NCBI RefSeq assembly: GCF_965221685.1
Contig: NZ_OZ244907.1
Length of the DNA stretch: 64,000 nt
Reading direction: 5' to 3' (one strand)
DNA from: Palauibacter sp022826685
GTDB taxonomy: Bacteria > Gemmatimonadota > Gemmatimonadetes > Palauibacterales > Palauibacteraceae
Under the pieces are notes generated by a model that searched no databases, was not told the DNA's origin, and saw only the letters and a list, made by a program, of their open reading frames with translations. Of the stretch, positions 42,861-51,754 are shown one piece after another. The position numbers and the translations under genes are program-made. Each line of letters starts with the position of its first letter. The stretch's first letter is position 1.

Positions 42861-43883
42861 TCAGGCCGGATGCAGCCCGGGGAACTCGAGCCCCCGCGAC
42901 TCCGGCAACCCGTGCATCACGTTGAACGCCTGCACCGCCTGTCCCGCCGCTCCCTTCATGAGATTGTCGATCGCGCTCAGCACCACGACCCGGTTCGAGA
43001 GCGGATCGCGCTCGAACCCCACGTCACAGTAGTTCGCGCCCGCCAGGAGGTTGGGGTCGGGATAGCGGTGGATGCCGCTCCGCTCCTTGACGATGCGCAC
43101 GAACGGTTCGTCGGCGTACGCGCTCCGATAGATCTTCCACAGCGCCTTCTCATCCAGCTCCCGGTTCAGGAACACGTGACAGGTGGCGAGGACTCCGCGC
43201 ACCATCTCGACCGCCGTCGCGGAGAAATGCACCTCGCCGCCGAGCACCGCCGCGATCTCGGCCGCGTGGCGGTGGCCGGTCGGCCGATACGACCGCATGG
43301 CGCCGCTGCGCTCCGGGTGGTGGCTGCCCTCGCTGGCGCGGTTCCCGGCCTCGCTCGATCCCACCTTCACCTCGATCACGACCGAGTCCGCGACGCCCTC
43401 CCGGTACAGCGGGAGGAGCCCGAGGATGGAGGCCGTTGCGTTGCAACCCGCGCACGCGACGAGATCCGCCTCCGCCAGCGCCTCGCGGTTCACCTCCGCG
43501 ATCCCGTACACGAACGATCCCAGGAGCTCCGGCCGAGGGTGCGGCCGGCCGTAGAAGCGCTCATAGTCGGCGCCGTCCTCGAGCCGGAAGTCCGCGCCCA
43601 GGTCGACGATCCGCCCCGCCAGGGACCGGAACTCGCCGATGCGGCGGGACGATTCCCCGTGCGGGAGGCAGAGAAAGAGCACGTCGCACGCCGACAGCTC
43701 TTCGAGCGCGCTGAAGCGCAGTCGCGTGACGCCGCGCAGGTTGGGATGGACCCGGCGCGCGAACCGCCCGGCGAAGCGCTCCGATGTGATCTGCCGCACC
43801 TCGACGTCGGGATGACCGAGGAGGAGCCTCAACAGTTCCCCACCGGCGTAGCCCGAGCCGCCCGCGATCGACGCGCGGATCAT
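42861..43883 (-). CDS. lysY: LysY/ArgC-type LysW-amino acid semialdehyde reductase
   Basis: 340 residues. NAD(P)-binding GGSGYAGGELLRLLLGHP at the N-terminus, the catalytic Cys in CAGCNATA and the substrate motifs EVKVGSSEAG and PTGHRHAAEI typical of the LysY branch. It reduces the acyl-phosphate made by LysZ to a semialdehyde. The start MIRASIAGG at 43883 overlaps the lysX stop by four bases. Followed by the amidotransferase gene after 26 bases. Confidence 0.92.
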   Translation of the reverse strand: MIRASIAGGSGYAGGELLRLLLGHPDVEVRQITSERFAGRFARRVHPNLRGVTRLRFSALEELSACDVLFLCLPHGESSRRIGEFRSLAGRIVDLGADFRLEDGADYERFYGRPHPRPELLGSFVYGIAEVNREALAEADLVACAGCNATASILGLLPLYREGVADSVVIEVKVGSSEAGNRASEGSHHPERSGAMRSYRPTGHRHAAEIAAVLGGEVHFSATAVEMVRGVLATCHVFLNRELDEKALWKIYRSAYADEPFVRIVKERSGIHRYPDPNLLAGANYCDVGFERDPLSNRVVVLSAIDNLMKGAAGQAVQAFNVMHGLPESRGLEFPGLHPA

Positions 43884-44728
43884 CGGTCCGCCGCCCGGTC
43901 CGGCGAGAGCACGTAGGACACGATCCTCTCCGGAATGTTCACGCCCGTCGCCTCGATGCTGTTCCGGAACTCCATCGTGTAGTTCACCTCGTTGACCAGC
44001 AGTTCGCCGCCGCTCTCGAGCAGGTCCACCGCGACCACGCCCCCGCCCATGGCGGCCGCCGCGCGCAGCGACAGCTCCCCGATCTCGCTCGTCACCGGAC
44101 AGTTCGAGGCCGTTCCGCCGCGTGCCGTATTCGTGATCCAGTGCTCGGACGACCGGTAGATGGCCGCCACGCAGTCGTCGCCGACGACGAACGCGCGGAT
44201 GTCGCGCCCGCGCTTCTCGACATACTTCTGCACGAAGAAGATCGAATGATGATAGCTGCCCAGGATCGCCTTGTGTTCGAGGACCGTCTCCGCCGCGTGC
44301 CGGTCGTTGATCCTCGACAGAAGGCGGCCCCAGGAGCCGACCGCGGGCTTGAGGACCACGGGATAGCCGAGTTCCTCGATGGCCTTGAGCGCGGACTCCT
44401 CGGTGAACGCGACCCTGACCTCAGGCTGCGGCACACCGCATTCCTGGAGCGATGCCGCGGTGAGGATCTTGTCCCCGCAGCGGCGCGACACCTCGTAGCG
44501 GTTCACGCAATCGAGACCGGCCCCCTCGAACAGTCGCAAGGCGTGCATGGCCCGCGAGTGGTTGATGCAGCGCTCGAGAACGACGTCGACGTCGGGGACA
44601 TTCCGGAAGTCGAACGCGAGCCTGCGGTCGTCCAGAAACACCAGTTCCACGTCGCTGCGCCCGCGCAACTCCGCGATCAGCAGCTTCTCGTCCTTGCGGA
44701 TGAGCGAATGAAGAAAGCCGACTCTCAT
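43880..44728 (-). CDS. lysX: LysX/ArgX-type ATP-grasp ligase that loads LysW
   Basis: 282 residues, RimK-like ATP-grasp fold. Visible: VVLKPAVGSWGRLLSRI (ATP-binding lysine), VEKRGRDIRAFVVGD, the LysX-specific NTARGG near residue 200, and GVVAVDLLESGGELLVNEVNY with the Mg ligands. It joins the alpha-amino group of aminoadipate or glutamate to the C-terminal Glu of LysW. Which amino acid is used (lysine or arginine route) cannot be told from the sequence by eye. ATG overlaps the lysW stop, and its own stop overlaps lysY. Confidence 0.92.
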   Translation of the reverse strand: MRVGFLHSLIRKDEKLLIAELRGRSDVELVFLDDRRLAFDFRNVPDVDVVLERCINHSRAMHALRLFEGAGLDCVNRYEVSRRCGDKILTAASLQECGVPQPEVRVAFTEESALKAIEELGYPVVLKPAVGSWGRLLSRINDRHAAETVLEHKAILGSYHHSIFFVQKYVEKRGRDIRAFVVGDDCVAAIYRSSEHWITNTARGGTASNCPVTSEIGELSLRAAAAMGGGVVAVDLLESGGELLVNEVNYTMEFRNSIEATGVNIPERIVSYVLSPDRAADR

Positions 44729-44889
44729 TCGCCCCAGTCCTCCTCCGCGTCCGGCGCCTCTCCAAGGGTGATGGGGTCGAGTGCGAGGATCTCGAGTTCG
44801 ACGCCGCAGTCCTCACATTCGAGCAACTCACCCTCGACGGGGTCGTCGGAAATCGTCGGTTCCGCGCCGCATACAGGACATTCCGGCAT
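44725..44889 (-). CDS. lysW: LysW amino-group carrier protein
   Basis: 54 residues. A small acidic zinc-ribbon protein with CPVCG near the N-terminus and CEDCG near residue 25-28, ending in EDWGE, whose terminal Glu is the attachment point for the growing amino acid. The start at 44889 (MPECPVCG) is set by GGAGG nine bases upstream; the ATG at 44898 directly abuts that GGAGG and is unsuitable. First gene of the operon lysW-lysX-lysY-amidotransferase-lysZ-lysJ. Only 54 residues, so easily missed by gene finders; a longer reading frame of this phase extends upstream to 45567 but is not coding. Confidence 0.95.
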   Translation of the reverse strand: MPECPVCGAEPTISDDPVEGELLECEDCGVELEILALDPITLGEAPDAEEDWGE

Positions 44890-44923
44890 GCCGTCCATCC
44901 TCCATTGGGGTTCTTTGTAAAGG

Positions 44924-44945
44924 GTTCTCCGTACAGGAAGAGAAC
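44924..44945. promoter_or_regulatory. Inverted repeat GTTCTC-N10-GAGAAC upstream of lysW
   Basis: A perfect six-base inverted repeat about 35-56 bases before the lysW start. Downstream, on the minus strand, TACAAA (about 44919-44914) could be a -10 box. The repeat may be an operator for amino-acid control or a weak hairpin. Confidence 0.3.
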
Positions 44946-44954
44946 TTGGTACCG

Positions 44955-45659
44955 TCAGTCTGGCGCCGGGTTCCGGAAAGGAAGCCGCAGCGCCAGAAAG
45001 AGCCCGATGGCCACGGGTTCGAGGAGCAGAATGTACCACGGCCAGCTCGGGAAGACGTCCAGTATCGATGTCGTCGGCGGCTTGTCGATGAGATACAGGT
45101 AGTTGGACCCGAGTACGCGGTTGATGGGATACACCGCGACGGCGTACACGTTCAGCAGGCCGAACGCCAGCCAGGGATCGCGCGCCTTCGGCCGGTAGTC
45201 CTCCACCGTCACCGCCCACAAGCCCGCGATGACGGCGATGCCGTGCGAGGCCATCGTCTCGTAGAAGGCGAAGTGGAGAACGCCGTGGGACGCATCGGGC
45301 GTCAGCACGGCCTGAACGGCCCCCGCGACGCCGAAGAAGTACATGAGCCGAAGGGTCCAGAGGTGCCGCGTCCACAGCCCGTACACCGTCAACCAGGCCA
45401 TCGCCGCGCACAGGTGCAGCGGGAGGTCGTTCTGCAGGGTCCACAGCCCCACCGACGCTTTCCACGTGTGCCTGAGGCCGAGGAGGAGGAGGATCGCCGC
45501 GCCCATGGCGAAGCGTAGGCGGCGCCGCCGATCCTCGTCGCCAGCCATGCCTGCCCGGATCAGACAAACTCCGATCGCGACCAGGACCCCCATCGTCGCG
45601 AGATGGACCGGACCGAAGAGATCCAGCGGCACCGACTCCGTCCCGAAGAACCCGCCCAT
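44955..45659 (-). CDS. YwaF/TIGR02206-type integral membrane protein
   Basis: 234 residues, six predicted membrane helices. The family signature includes conserved LPLHLCAAMAW, FFGVAGAVQAVLTPD, and NYLYLIDKPPT near the end. Function is unknown in the literature I know. It is on the same strand as lysW, whose start is 65 bases after this stop, and 44 bases after the NagB-PIG-L gene. It might be cotranscribed, but I see no functional link. The start is ATG 45659. Confidence 0.85.
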   Translation of the reverse strand: MGGFFGTESVPLDLFGPVHLATMGVLVAIGVCLIRAGMAGDEDRRRRLRFAMGAAILLLLGLRHTWKASVGLWTLQNDLPLHLCAAMAWLTVYGLWTRHLWTLRLMYFFGVAGAVQAVLTPDASHGVLHFAFYETMASHGIAVIAGLWAVTVEDYRPKARDPWLAFGLLNVYAVAVYPINRVLGSNYLYLIDKPPTTSILDVFPSWPWYILLLEPVAIGLFLALRLPFRNPAPD

Positions 45660-45703
45660 GTCAGGCTGTCACGCCGCGCCGGCCGACCGGGTGCGCCACG
45701 GGT

Positions 45704-47617
45704 TCACGCGTCCGCGTCCGCGAGGGAGGAGGTGGGGATCTCCGGACCCTCCACTCGCCGTCCATCCCGCAGCGTCACGTACGCCTCCATGGCGTAGTAG
45801 GCCGGCAGGCCCAGGGCGGCGAGCCGGTTGGCGGTATCCCGGTTTCGTTCGACGACGCGCTGCCAGAATTCACGCGGATCCGGGCCGGGGAAGGGAGCCA
45901 GATCCTTCTGCGACTCGTGTCGGAAGATCGCCTGGACTTTGCCGCGCAGTTCGCCTTCGGAGAGCGGCACGAGGACCGTCGCTTCGTCCAGGCTCCACTC
46001 CTGCCACGCGCCGCGGTAGAGCCAGAGCCACGGCGGGTCGCCGCGGTAACCGGCGAGCGCCGCATCCACCGTCTCGAGGCACATGCGGTGCGTGCCGTGC
46101 GGATCGGACAGGTCCCCGGCGGCGAACACGATCGTCGGCCGCACCTCCTCCAGCAGCCGCGCGACGATCTCCACGTCCTCCGAGGTAATGGGGTTCTTCT
46201 TCACCGCGCCCGTCTGATAGAACGGCTGGTTCAGAAAGCGGGCGCAGTCGGCGGAGAGCCCCAGCGATTCGATCGCGGCCGTGGCCTCCGTCTCGCGGAT
46301 GATCCGCTTGAGTTGTTGAACCACGCCGGGATCGATGTCCCCCGGCTCCTTGCGGGCGAGCCGGTCTTCGAGAGACCGCAGCACCCCCTCGAGGCTCGCG
46401 GCGTCGCCAAGGTCGATGACGCTGGCCGCGCGCCGCAGGAAGTCCAGGTACCGGCGCACCTCGTGGTCGAAGACGGCGATGTTCCCGGACGTCTGATACG
46501 CCACGGTGACGTGGTTGCCGTTCTCGACGAGCTTGCGCAGCAGTCCGCCCATCGAGATCACATCGTCGTCCGGGTGAGGCGAGAAGACGACGATGTTCTG
46601 GCCGCGCGGCAGCCGGCTCTTCCCCCGGATCTTGGAGATGAGCGCGTTGAAGACCTGTCCGTTGAGCGGCTCGGCCGAACCGTGCCGGGACGTGAGCGGC
46701 GCGAGGTGGTTCGCGCGATAGTCGTCGGTCGCGAGGTGCAGGATCGACTTGTCGATGCGTTCGCTCAGCCAGATGACGGCCGCGGTCTCGCGCTCCGCCG
46801 TCCACTCCACATCGCCCACGAGCCACGGCGTGCGAACGCGCGTGAGATCGGAAGCGGCGGCCGGATCGAGATAGACCGTCGCGGCGGCGTGTTGCTGAAG
46901 AAAGGTCGCGGCGACGTCCGCGTGGACCTCCCCCTCGACGGCTCGACGCACGATCCCCGCCTTGTGTTCGCCGGTCGCGAGCAGGACGACTTCCCGCGCT
47001 TCGAGGATCGTCGCCACGCCCATCGTGATCGCCTGCGGCGGCACGTTCTCCTCGCCGAAGAAATCGGACGCCGCATCGCTCCGGGTGACGGTGTCCAGGT
47101 AGAGCCGCCGGGTGCGCGAGTCGCGCTCGGACCCCGGCTCGTTGAAGCCGATGTGACCGCTGCGCCCGATTCCGAGAATCTGGAAGTCGATCCCGCCGGC
47201 CCGCCGGATTCGGCGCTCGTACTCGACGCAGTGCGCCTCGACCTCCGCTTCCGGCACATCGCCGCGAGGGATGTGGCATTGCTCCGGAGCGATGTTCACA
47301 TGGTCGAACAGGTGCTCCCGCATGTAGCGGTGATAGCTGTGCAGGCTGCCGGGCCGCATCGGGAAGTACTCATCGAGGTTGAAGGCGATCGCGTTTGAGA
47401 AGTCGAGTCCTTCGTCCCGATGCAGGCGGATGAGTTCCCGATAGACGCCGACGGGCGTGGCGCCGGTTGCGAGGCCGAGAACGGCGGCGCGCCCGTTCTT
47501 CGCCCTCTCCCGCAGGAGCGCCGCGATCCGGCCCGCGACTTCGGCGGCGATGCTGTCGTGGTCCGGCATGACCCGGACCGGCACACGTTCCCTCCGCGCG
47601 TGTGCGGCGACGCTCAT
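45704..47617 (-). CDS. Glucosamine-6-phosphate deaminase (NagB) fused to a PIG-L-type deacetylase
   Basis: 637 residues. Residues about 10-260 are NagB-like: LGLATGATPVGVY, AFNLDEYFPM (active-site Asp), and GIGRSGHIGFNEPGS (GIGxxGHIGFNEP motif). After a linker, residues about 345-620 form a PIG-L/LmbE zinc deacetylase: FSPHPDDDVISMGG and DPHGTHRM. NagB isomerises and deaminates glucosamine-6-phosphate to fructose-6-phosphate; the second part probably removes an N-acetyl group from a sugar. Such NagB-PIG-L fusions occur in Bacteroidota-type genomes. The start at 47617 has GGAGG five bases upstream; a 47647 start does not. Between the M16 protease and YwaF on the same strand. Confidence 0.9.
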   Translation of the reverse strand: MSVAAHARRERVPVRVMPDHDSIAAEVAGRIAALLRERAKNGRAAVLGLATGATPVGVYRELIRLHRDEGLDFSNAIAFNLDEYFPMRPGSLHSYHRYMREHLFDHVNIAPEQCHIPRGDVPEAEVEAHCVEYERRIRRAGGIDFQILGIGRSGHIGFNEPGSERDSRTRRLYLDTVTRSDAASDFFGEENVPPQAITMGVATILEAREVVLLATGEHKAGIVRRAVEGEVHADVAATFLQQHAAATVYLDPAAASDLTRVRTPWLVGDVEWTAERETAAVIWLSERIDKSILHLATDDYRANHLAPLTSRHGSAEPLNGQVFNALISKIRGKSRLPRGQNIVVFSPHPDDDVISMGGLLRKLVENGNHVTVAYQTSGNIAVFDHEVRRYLDFLRRAASVIDLGDAASLEGVLRSLEDRLARKEPGDIDPGVVQQLKRIIRETEATAAIESLGLSADCARFLNQPFYQTGAVKKNPITSEDVEIVARLLEEVRPTIVFAAGDLSDPHGTHRMCLETVDAALAGYRGDPPWLWLYRGAWQEWSLDEATVLVPLSEGELRGKVQAIFRHESQKDLAPFPGPDPREFWQRVVERNRDTANRLAALGLPAYYAMEAYVTLRDGRRVEGPEIPTSSLADADA

Positions 47618-47653
47618 CCGATCCTCCGCCGGCCGTGGCGCCCCCACGCGATG

Positions 47654-50491
47654 CTAGGGGACCCTCGGCTCCGGAAGCAGGACAAACCGGGCGTACCGGT
47701 CGGTGCGGAGGTAACGGACGGCGGCCTGTTGCACCTGCTCCGCAGTCCAGCTTTCGATCCGCTCGTAGCTCGGGATCCCGTTCAGGTCCCGGCCGGCCCG
47801 TTCGAACGAGGCCAGTTGCGACAGCCAGTACCGGTTCTCCTGCAGGCTCGTCTCCTTACCGCGGCGCTGCGTCTCACGGACCTTGTCGACGGTCTCCGCG
47901 TCCGGTCCCTCCGCCTTCAAGCGTTCGATCTCCTCGAACACGACGGCGGACAACTCTTCCGCCCGTTCCGGGTCCGAGCCGAAGGAGATGCTGAAGCGGT
48001 ACTCCTCGTCGGGCCGATAGCTCAGCGACCCGCTGACGCCGACGCCGTAGGTGCCGCCGAGGTCTTCGCGCAGCACCTCCCGGAGGCGGATGTCCAGGAC
48101 GTCCGCCATGGCCGAGATCGCGTTCGACTCCTCCAGCGAGTAGTCCGCTTCGCCCGCGAAGATGATCTGAGTGCGGCTCTGCGGCTCCAGGCCCTTGTAG
48201 ACGGTCGTTTCGATCGTCCCCGCGGGCGGATCAATCCCGATATCCCGCCAGCTCTCGACACGCCCGAGATTCGGAAGTGCTCCGAGATACCGCTCCACGA
48301 GCGGCCGGATCGTCGCGAGATCGAAGGCCCCCGCGAAGTAGAAGGTGAAGTCGCTCGCGTCGGCGAAACGGTCGAGATAGAAGTCGTACGCCGCGTCGAG
48401 GTCGGCCAGCTCCAGGTACTCCGCAAACTGCGAAAACCTGAGCACTCTCGGGTGCCCCTGCGACATCGTGGCCGAGATCGTGTCGGAGAACACGAAACCG
48501 GGGTTCGCGCCCGCATTGGCGAGGAACGCCGTCTGCTGGGCCTTCAGCGCCTCGAACATGGTCTCGTCCCTGCGCGGGGCGGAGAAGTAGAGGTAGATGA
48601 GTTGGAACGCGGTCTCCAGGTCCTGCGGAGACGCGGATCCACCGACCCCCTCCGAGAGCGAACCCACCGAAGCGGTGACGCGCACCGCCTTGCCGGCCAG
48701 CTTCTTCGTCAACGCCGTCTGGTCGAACTCGCCGACGCCGGACTGGCTCACGACGCCGAGGGCGAACGACACCCTTCGATACAGGTCGTCAGATATGATC
48801 GACGTGCCGCCGGGACTCGTCGCGGAGAAGAGGATCTCGTCGTCCTTGAAGTCCGTGGGCTTGAGGACGACCCGGACGCCGTTCTCGAGCGTCCATTTTG
48901 TGACCCCCACCTCGTCGAGGACCTCCTCGCTCGCGACGGGCATGCCAGCGGGAGCGACGGGAAGGAGCGGGGCATCGGCCGCCTCGTCCTCGTAGGCCTC
49001 GATCTCTCGCCCGCCCACCGCGGCGAACACGCTCAGGAGGTCGTCTTCCGTCGGGGGTTCCAGGCCTTCCTTCGTGGGTGCGCTGGCGAGGACGACGCGC
49101 CCCTGTTCGGCCAGCCACGCCTGGGCGACGCCGTTCGTCTCCTCCAGTGTGATCCCGGGCAGGAAGGCGTCCACCAACTCCGTCTGCGTCTCGATACTCG
49201 GGTAGGAGTTCCCCTGGAGGAACACCTGTATGTAGCGGTTCGCGAGCGCGCCGGATTCCTGGTTCTCCCGCTCGGCCAGACGGCGTTCGTACCTCCGGCG
49301 GGTGTTCGTCTTTTCGCGATCCAGTTCGCTGTCGGTGAACCCGTTCTGAACGATGCGCTCGGCCTCGGTGAGGAGCGCTTCGAGCCCGCGCTCGATCCCG
49401 CCCTCGGCGACGACCGCGACGAGCTGGTAGGCATCCACGCCGCGCGCGAACTGCCCCTGACCCGAAAAACCGACCATGAACGGCGGGTCGGCCTGGAGCC
49501 GGAGCTCGTTCAGCCGCGCGTTCAGCATGCCGGAGTAGAGCCCTTCGACCAGCCCGCGGCGGAAGTCGCCGATCGTGCCGCGCGGGGCGGGCGGCTGCTT
49601 GTACAGCACGCCGACCTGACTGCCCGGTGCTTCGGGGTCGGTCGCGATCGTGACGAGCGGCGGATGGTCGATCGGGACTTCGACCGCGATCCGGGGACGC
49701 GGCTCCGCGGGCCCGGTCAACCCTGCAAACCGCTCGCGAATCGTCGCTTCCATTTCGGCGCCGTCGAAATCGCCGACGGCGACGATCGCCATCAGGTCCG
49801 GCCGGTACCAGTCTTCGTAGAAGCTGCGCAGCCGCTCGGCGGGGGCCGTCTCGAGGAGCTCCGGCTTCCCGATCGGGAGCCGTTCCGCGTACAGCGACCC
49901 CTGGAAGAGGACCGGGAACTGCTGGTCCTGTATCCGCGCTCCGGCTCCTCGCCGGCCGCGCCATTCCTCGATCACGACCCCGCGCTCCTTGTCGACCTCC
50001 TCCGGGTCGAAGACCACGCCCTGCGCCCAATCCTCGAGGATCTGGAACGCCGTCGCGAGCGTCTCCGGGTCGTCCATCGGCACCTGGAGCATGTAGACCG
50101 TCTCGTCGAAGCTCGTGTACGCGTTGATGTCGGGGCCGAACTGCATCCCGATCGACTCGAGGTAGTCGACGAGCGCCTGCTTCTCGAAGTTCTCCGTGCC
50201 GTTGAACGCCATGTGCTCGACGAAGTGCGCGAACCCGAGCTGGTCGTCGTCCTCGAGGATGGAGCCCGCGTTCACGACGAGGCGCAGTTCCGCCCGGTTC
50301 TCCGGCTGATCGTTCTCGTGCACGAAGTAGCGCAGGCCATTGTCGAGCGTCCCGGTGATGACGGCCGGATCCGGCGGAATCGCATCCGTCGGGGCCGGGG
50401 TCTGCCCCGCCGCTCCGCGAGCGGAGAGGGACGAGAGGAGGATCACGGCGATCGAAACGAAAGCGAAACCGGACAAGCGGGACGTCTTCAT
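47654..50491 (-). CDS. Secreted M16 family (pitrilysin/insulinase) zinc peptidase
   Basis: 945 residues in two M16 halves. Signal peptide ends near SARGAAGQT. The first half carries the inverted zinc motif H-x-x-E-H as HFVEH with EEW about 75 residues later; the second half (about 500-900) is the inactive-type companion repeat with GTSIISDDLY and GTYGVGVSGS. Peptides are digested in the closed chamber formed by the two halves. Export signal puts it in the periplasm or envelope. Start ATG 50491. 36 bases before NagB-PIG-L; the 207-base gap upstream to the DUF1460 gene is divergent and shows no further gene. Confidence 0.93.
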   Translation of the reverse strand: MKTSRLSGFAFVSIAVILLSSLSARGAAGQTPAPTDAIPPDPAVITGTLDNGLRYFVHENDQPENRAELRLVVNAGSILEDDDQLGFAHFVEHMAFNGTENFEKQALVDYLESIGMQFGPDINAYTSFDETVYMLQVPMDDPETLATAFQILEDWAQGVVFDPEEVDKERGVVIEEWRGRRGAGARIQDQQFPVLFQGSLYAERLPIGKPELLETAPAERLRSFYEDWYRPDLMAIVAVGDFDGAEMEATIRERFAGLTGPAEPRPRIAVEVPIDHPPLVTIATDPEAPGSQVGVLYKQPPAPRGTIGDFRRGLVEGLYSGMLNARLNELRLQADPPFMVGFSGQGQFARGVDAYQLVAVVAEGGIERGLEALLTEAERIVQNGFTDSELDREKTNTRRRYERRLAERENQESGALANRYIQVFLQGNSYPSIETQTELVDAFLPGITLEETNGVAQAWLAEQGRVVLASAPTKEGLEPPTEDDLLSVFAAVGGREIEAYEDEAADAPLLPVAPAGMPVASEEVLDEVGVTKWTLENGVRVVLKPTDFKDDEILFSATSPGGTSIISDDLYRRVSFALGVVSQSGVGEFDQTALTKKLAGKAVRVTASVGSLSEGVGGSASPQDLETAFQLIYLYFSAPRRDETMFEALKAQQTAFLANAGANPGFVFSDTISATMSQGHPRVLRFSQFAEYLELADLDAAYDFYLDRFADASDFTFYFAGAFDLATIRPLVERYLGALPNLGRVESWRDIGIDPPAGTIETTVYKGLEPQSRTQIIFAGEADYSLEESNAISAMADVLDIRLREVLREDLGGTYGVGVSGSLSYRPDEEYRFSISFGSDPERAEELSAVVFEEIERLKAEGPDAETVDKVRETQRRGKETSLQENRYWLSQLASFERAGRDLNGIPSYERIESWTAEQVQQAAVRYLRTDRYARFVLLPEPRVP

Positions 50492-50698
50492 CTATGACTC
50501 TCGGCAGAGGGAGCGGCCTTCAGCGTGGAAGCCACCAAGATAGCCGACCTTCCCTGGGTGCGCATACGCGAGGGAAGGCCATGCGGGTCTGGCCGGATTC
50601 CAGCGCCGGATGCGACACTGGTGGACGGTGGGCGATCTGGTCCGAAAGAACGGGAACAGGGAAGGGGAGGAACAAGTCGTGCTCAACCTCGGTTCGAC

Positions 50699-51688
50699 AT
50701 GAGATGGCGCAGCGTCTTCACGCTGGCGAAAGTCGTCGGCTGTATCCTTGCCACCGTCGCCGTGATCGCGGCGCTCGCCTGGTCGCAGGCCCAGCCCTCC
50801 ACCTCGACCGTGGTTGACGAGACGGGCGGCGTCAGCGCGGAGTCTTCCGCGCCTTCGGACGGAACCGCCTGGGCCCCGGACGACTGGACGATCTTCGAGG
50901 AGAGAGTGCGGTTCGCCTCGGAGCGCGGGCTCGCGGAGATGGACCTGGGCGACGCCATCGTTCAGCTTGCCGAAACCTTCGTCGGGACGACGTACGAACC
51001 CGGCACGCTCGAAGTCCCCGGACCCGAGCGCCTCGTGATCAACTTCCGCGAACTCGACTGCGTGACCCTCGTCGAAACCGTCCTCGCGCTGACGCGGTTC
51101 GTCCGCGAGCAGGGTGTCGAGGCCCTTTCGGATCCCCCCGTCGCGCAGGCCGGTTACGAGGCCCACCTGACGGCGCTCCGATACCGCGGGGGCCGGCTCG
51201 ACGGGTACCCGAGCCGCCTGCACTACTTCTCGGAGTGGCTCGCGGACAACGAAGCCCGCGGGATCGTGCGCATCGCGACCGGTGAACTGGATCCCGCCAT
51301 CGATCCGGAGCCCGTGAACTTCATGTCCCGGCACCCCGAAGCGTATCGGCAACTCTCCGAGCCCGGCGTGCTCCGGGCCATCGCGGCCACCGAGGCGCGG
51401 CTCGACGAGGGGCCCGGCCGCGAATACGTGCCGCAGGATCGGATCGCACAGGTGGCGGACCGGATCCGCAACGGCGACGTGATCGCGGCCACTTCGACCG
51501 TCGAAGGGCTGGACGTCGCCCACACCGGATTCGCCGTGTGGCGCGACGGGGCGCTTCACCTCCTCCACGCCCCCCTCGTCGGAAGGTCGGTGGAGATTTC
51601 GGAGCGGCCGCTGGCGGAGCGGATCCTCTCCATCGACTCGCAGGACGGCATCATGGTCGCGCGCCCCGTCGAGCCGCCTCGCCCCTAG
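50699..51688 (+). CDS. DUF1460 family (N-acetylmuramoyl-L-alanine amidase-like) exported protein
   Basis: 329 residues. N-terminal membrane or signal segment (VVGCILATVAVIAALAW). The DUF1460 domain, a papain-like NlpC/P60 relative, has the catalytic Cys in FRELDCVTLVE and the His in HTGFAVWRDG. Members are envelope hydrolases probably acting on cell-wall peptides. No strong ribosome site before the ATG at 50699, and no alternative start is better. Its TAG stop begins the 51685-51705 palindrome. Convergent with the TonB receptor. Confidence 0.85.
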   Translation: MRWRSVFTLAKVVGCILATVAVIAALAWSQAQPSTSTVVDETGGVSAESSAPSDGTAWAPDDWTIFEERVRFASERGLAEMDLGDAIVQLAETFVGTTYEPGTLEVPGPERLVINFRELDCVTLVETVLALTRFVREQGVEALSDPPVAQAGYEAHLTALRYRGGRLDGYPSRLHYFSEWLADNEARGIVRIATGELDPAIDPEPVNFMSRHPEAYRQLSEPGVLRAIAATEARLDEGPGREYVPQDRIAQVADRIRNGDVIAATSTVEGLDVAHTGFAVWRDGALHLLHAPLVGRSVEISERPLAERILSIDSQDGIMVARPVEPPRP

Positions 51689-51705
51689 CAGCCACGGACT
51701 GCTAG
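51685..51705. repeat. Small palindromic repeat, copy 2
   Basis: CTAGCAG-CCACGGA-CTGCTAG, a seven-pair palindrome that includes the DUF1460 stop codon. It matches the 3699-3716 element over 18 bases with one difference. Six bases later a larger terminator hairpin starts. Confidence 0.5.
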
Positions 51706-51710
51706 CCCGA

Positions 51711-51743
51711 GGGCCGGCCCCGCTTCGTAGCGGGAGCCGGCCC
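51711..51743. terminator. Strong bidirectional terminator-like hairpin
   Basis: Outer arms GGGCCGGC (51711-51718) and GCCGGCCC (51736-51743), inner arms CCCGCT and AGCGGG with a TCGT loop and one unpaired A: fourteen pairs in all. It lies between the convergent DUF1460 gene and the TonB receptor, whose stop is at 51755. No T-run. Confidence 0.65.
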
Positions 51744-51754
51744 GACCGGGCCCG

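Noticed and set aside
44890..45567. Long upstream extension of LysW
   Set aside because: It is antisense/shifted sequence of the YwaF-like gene; LysW is a 54-residue protein with its own GGAGG.
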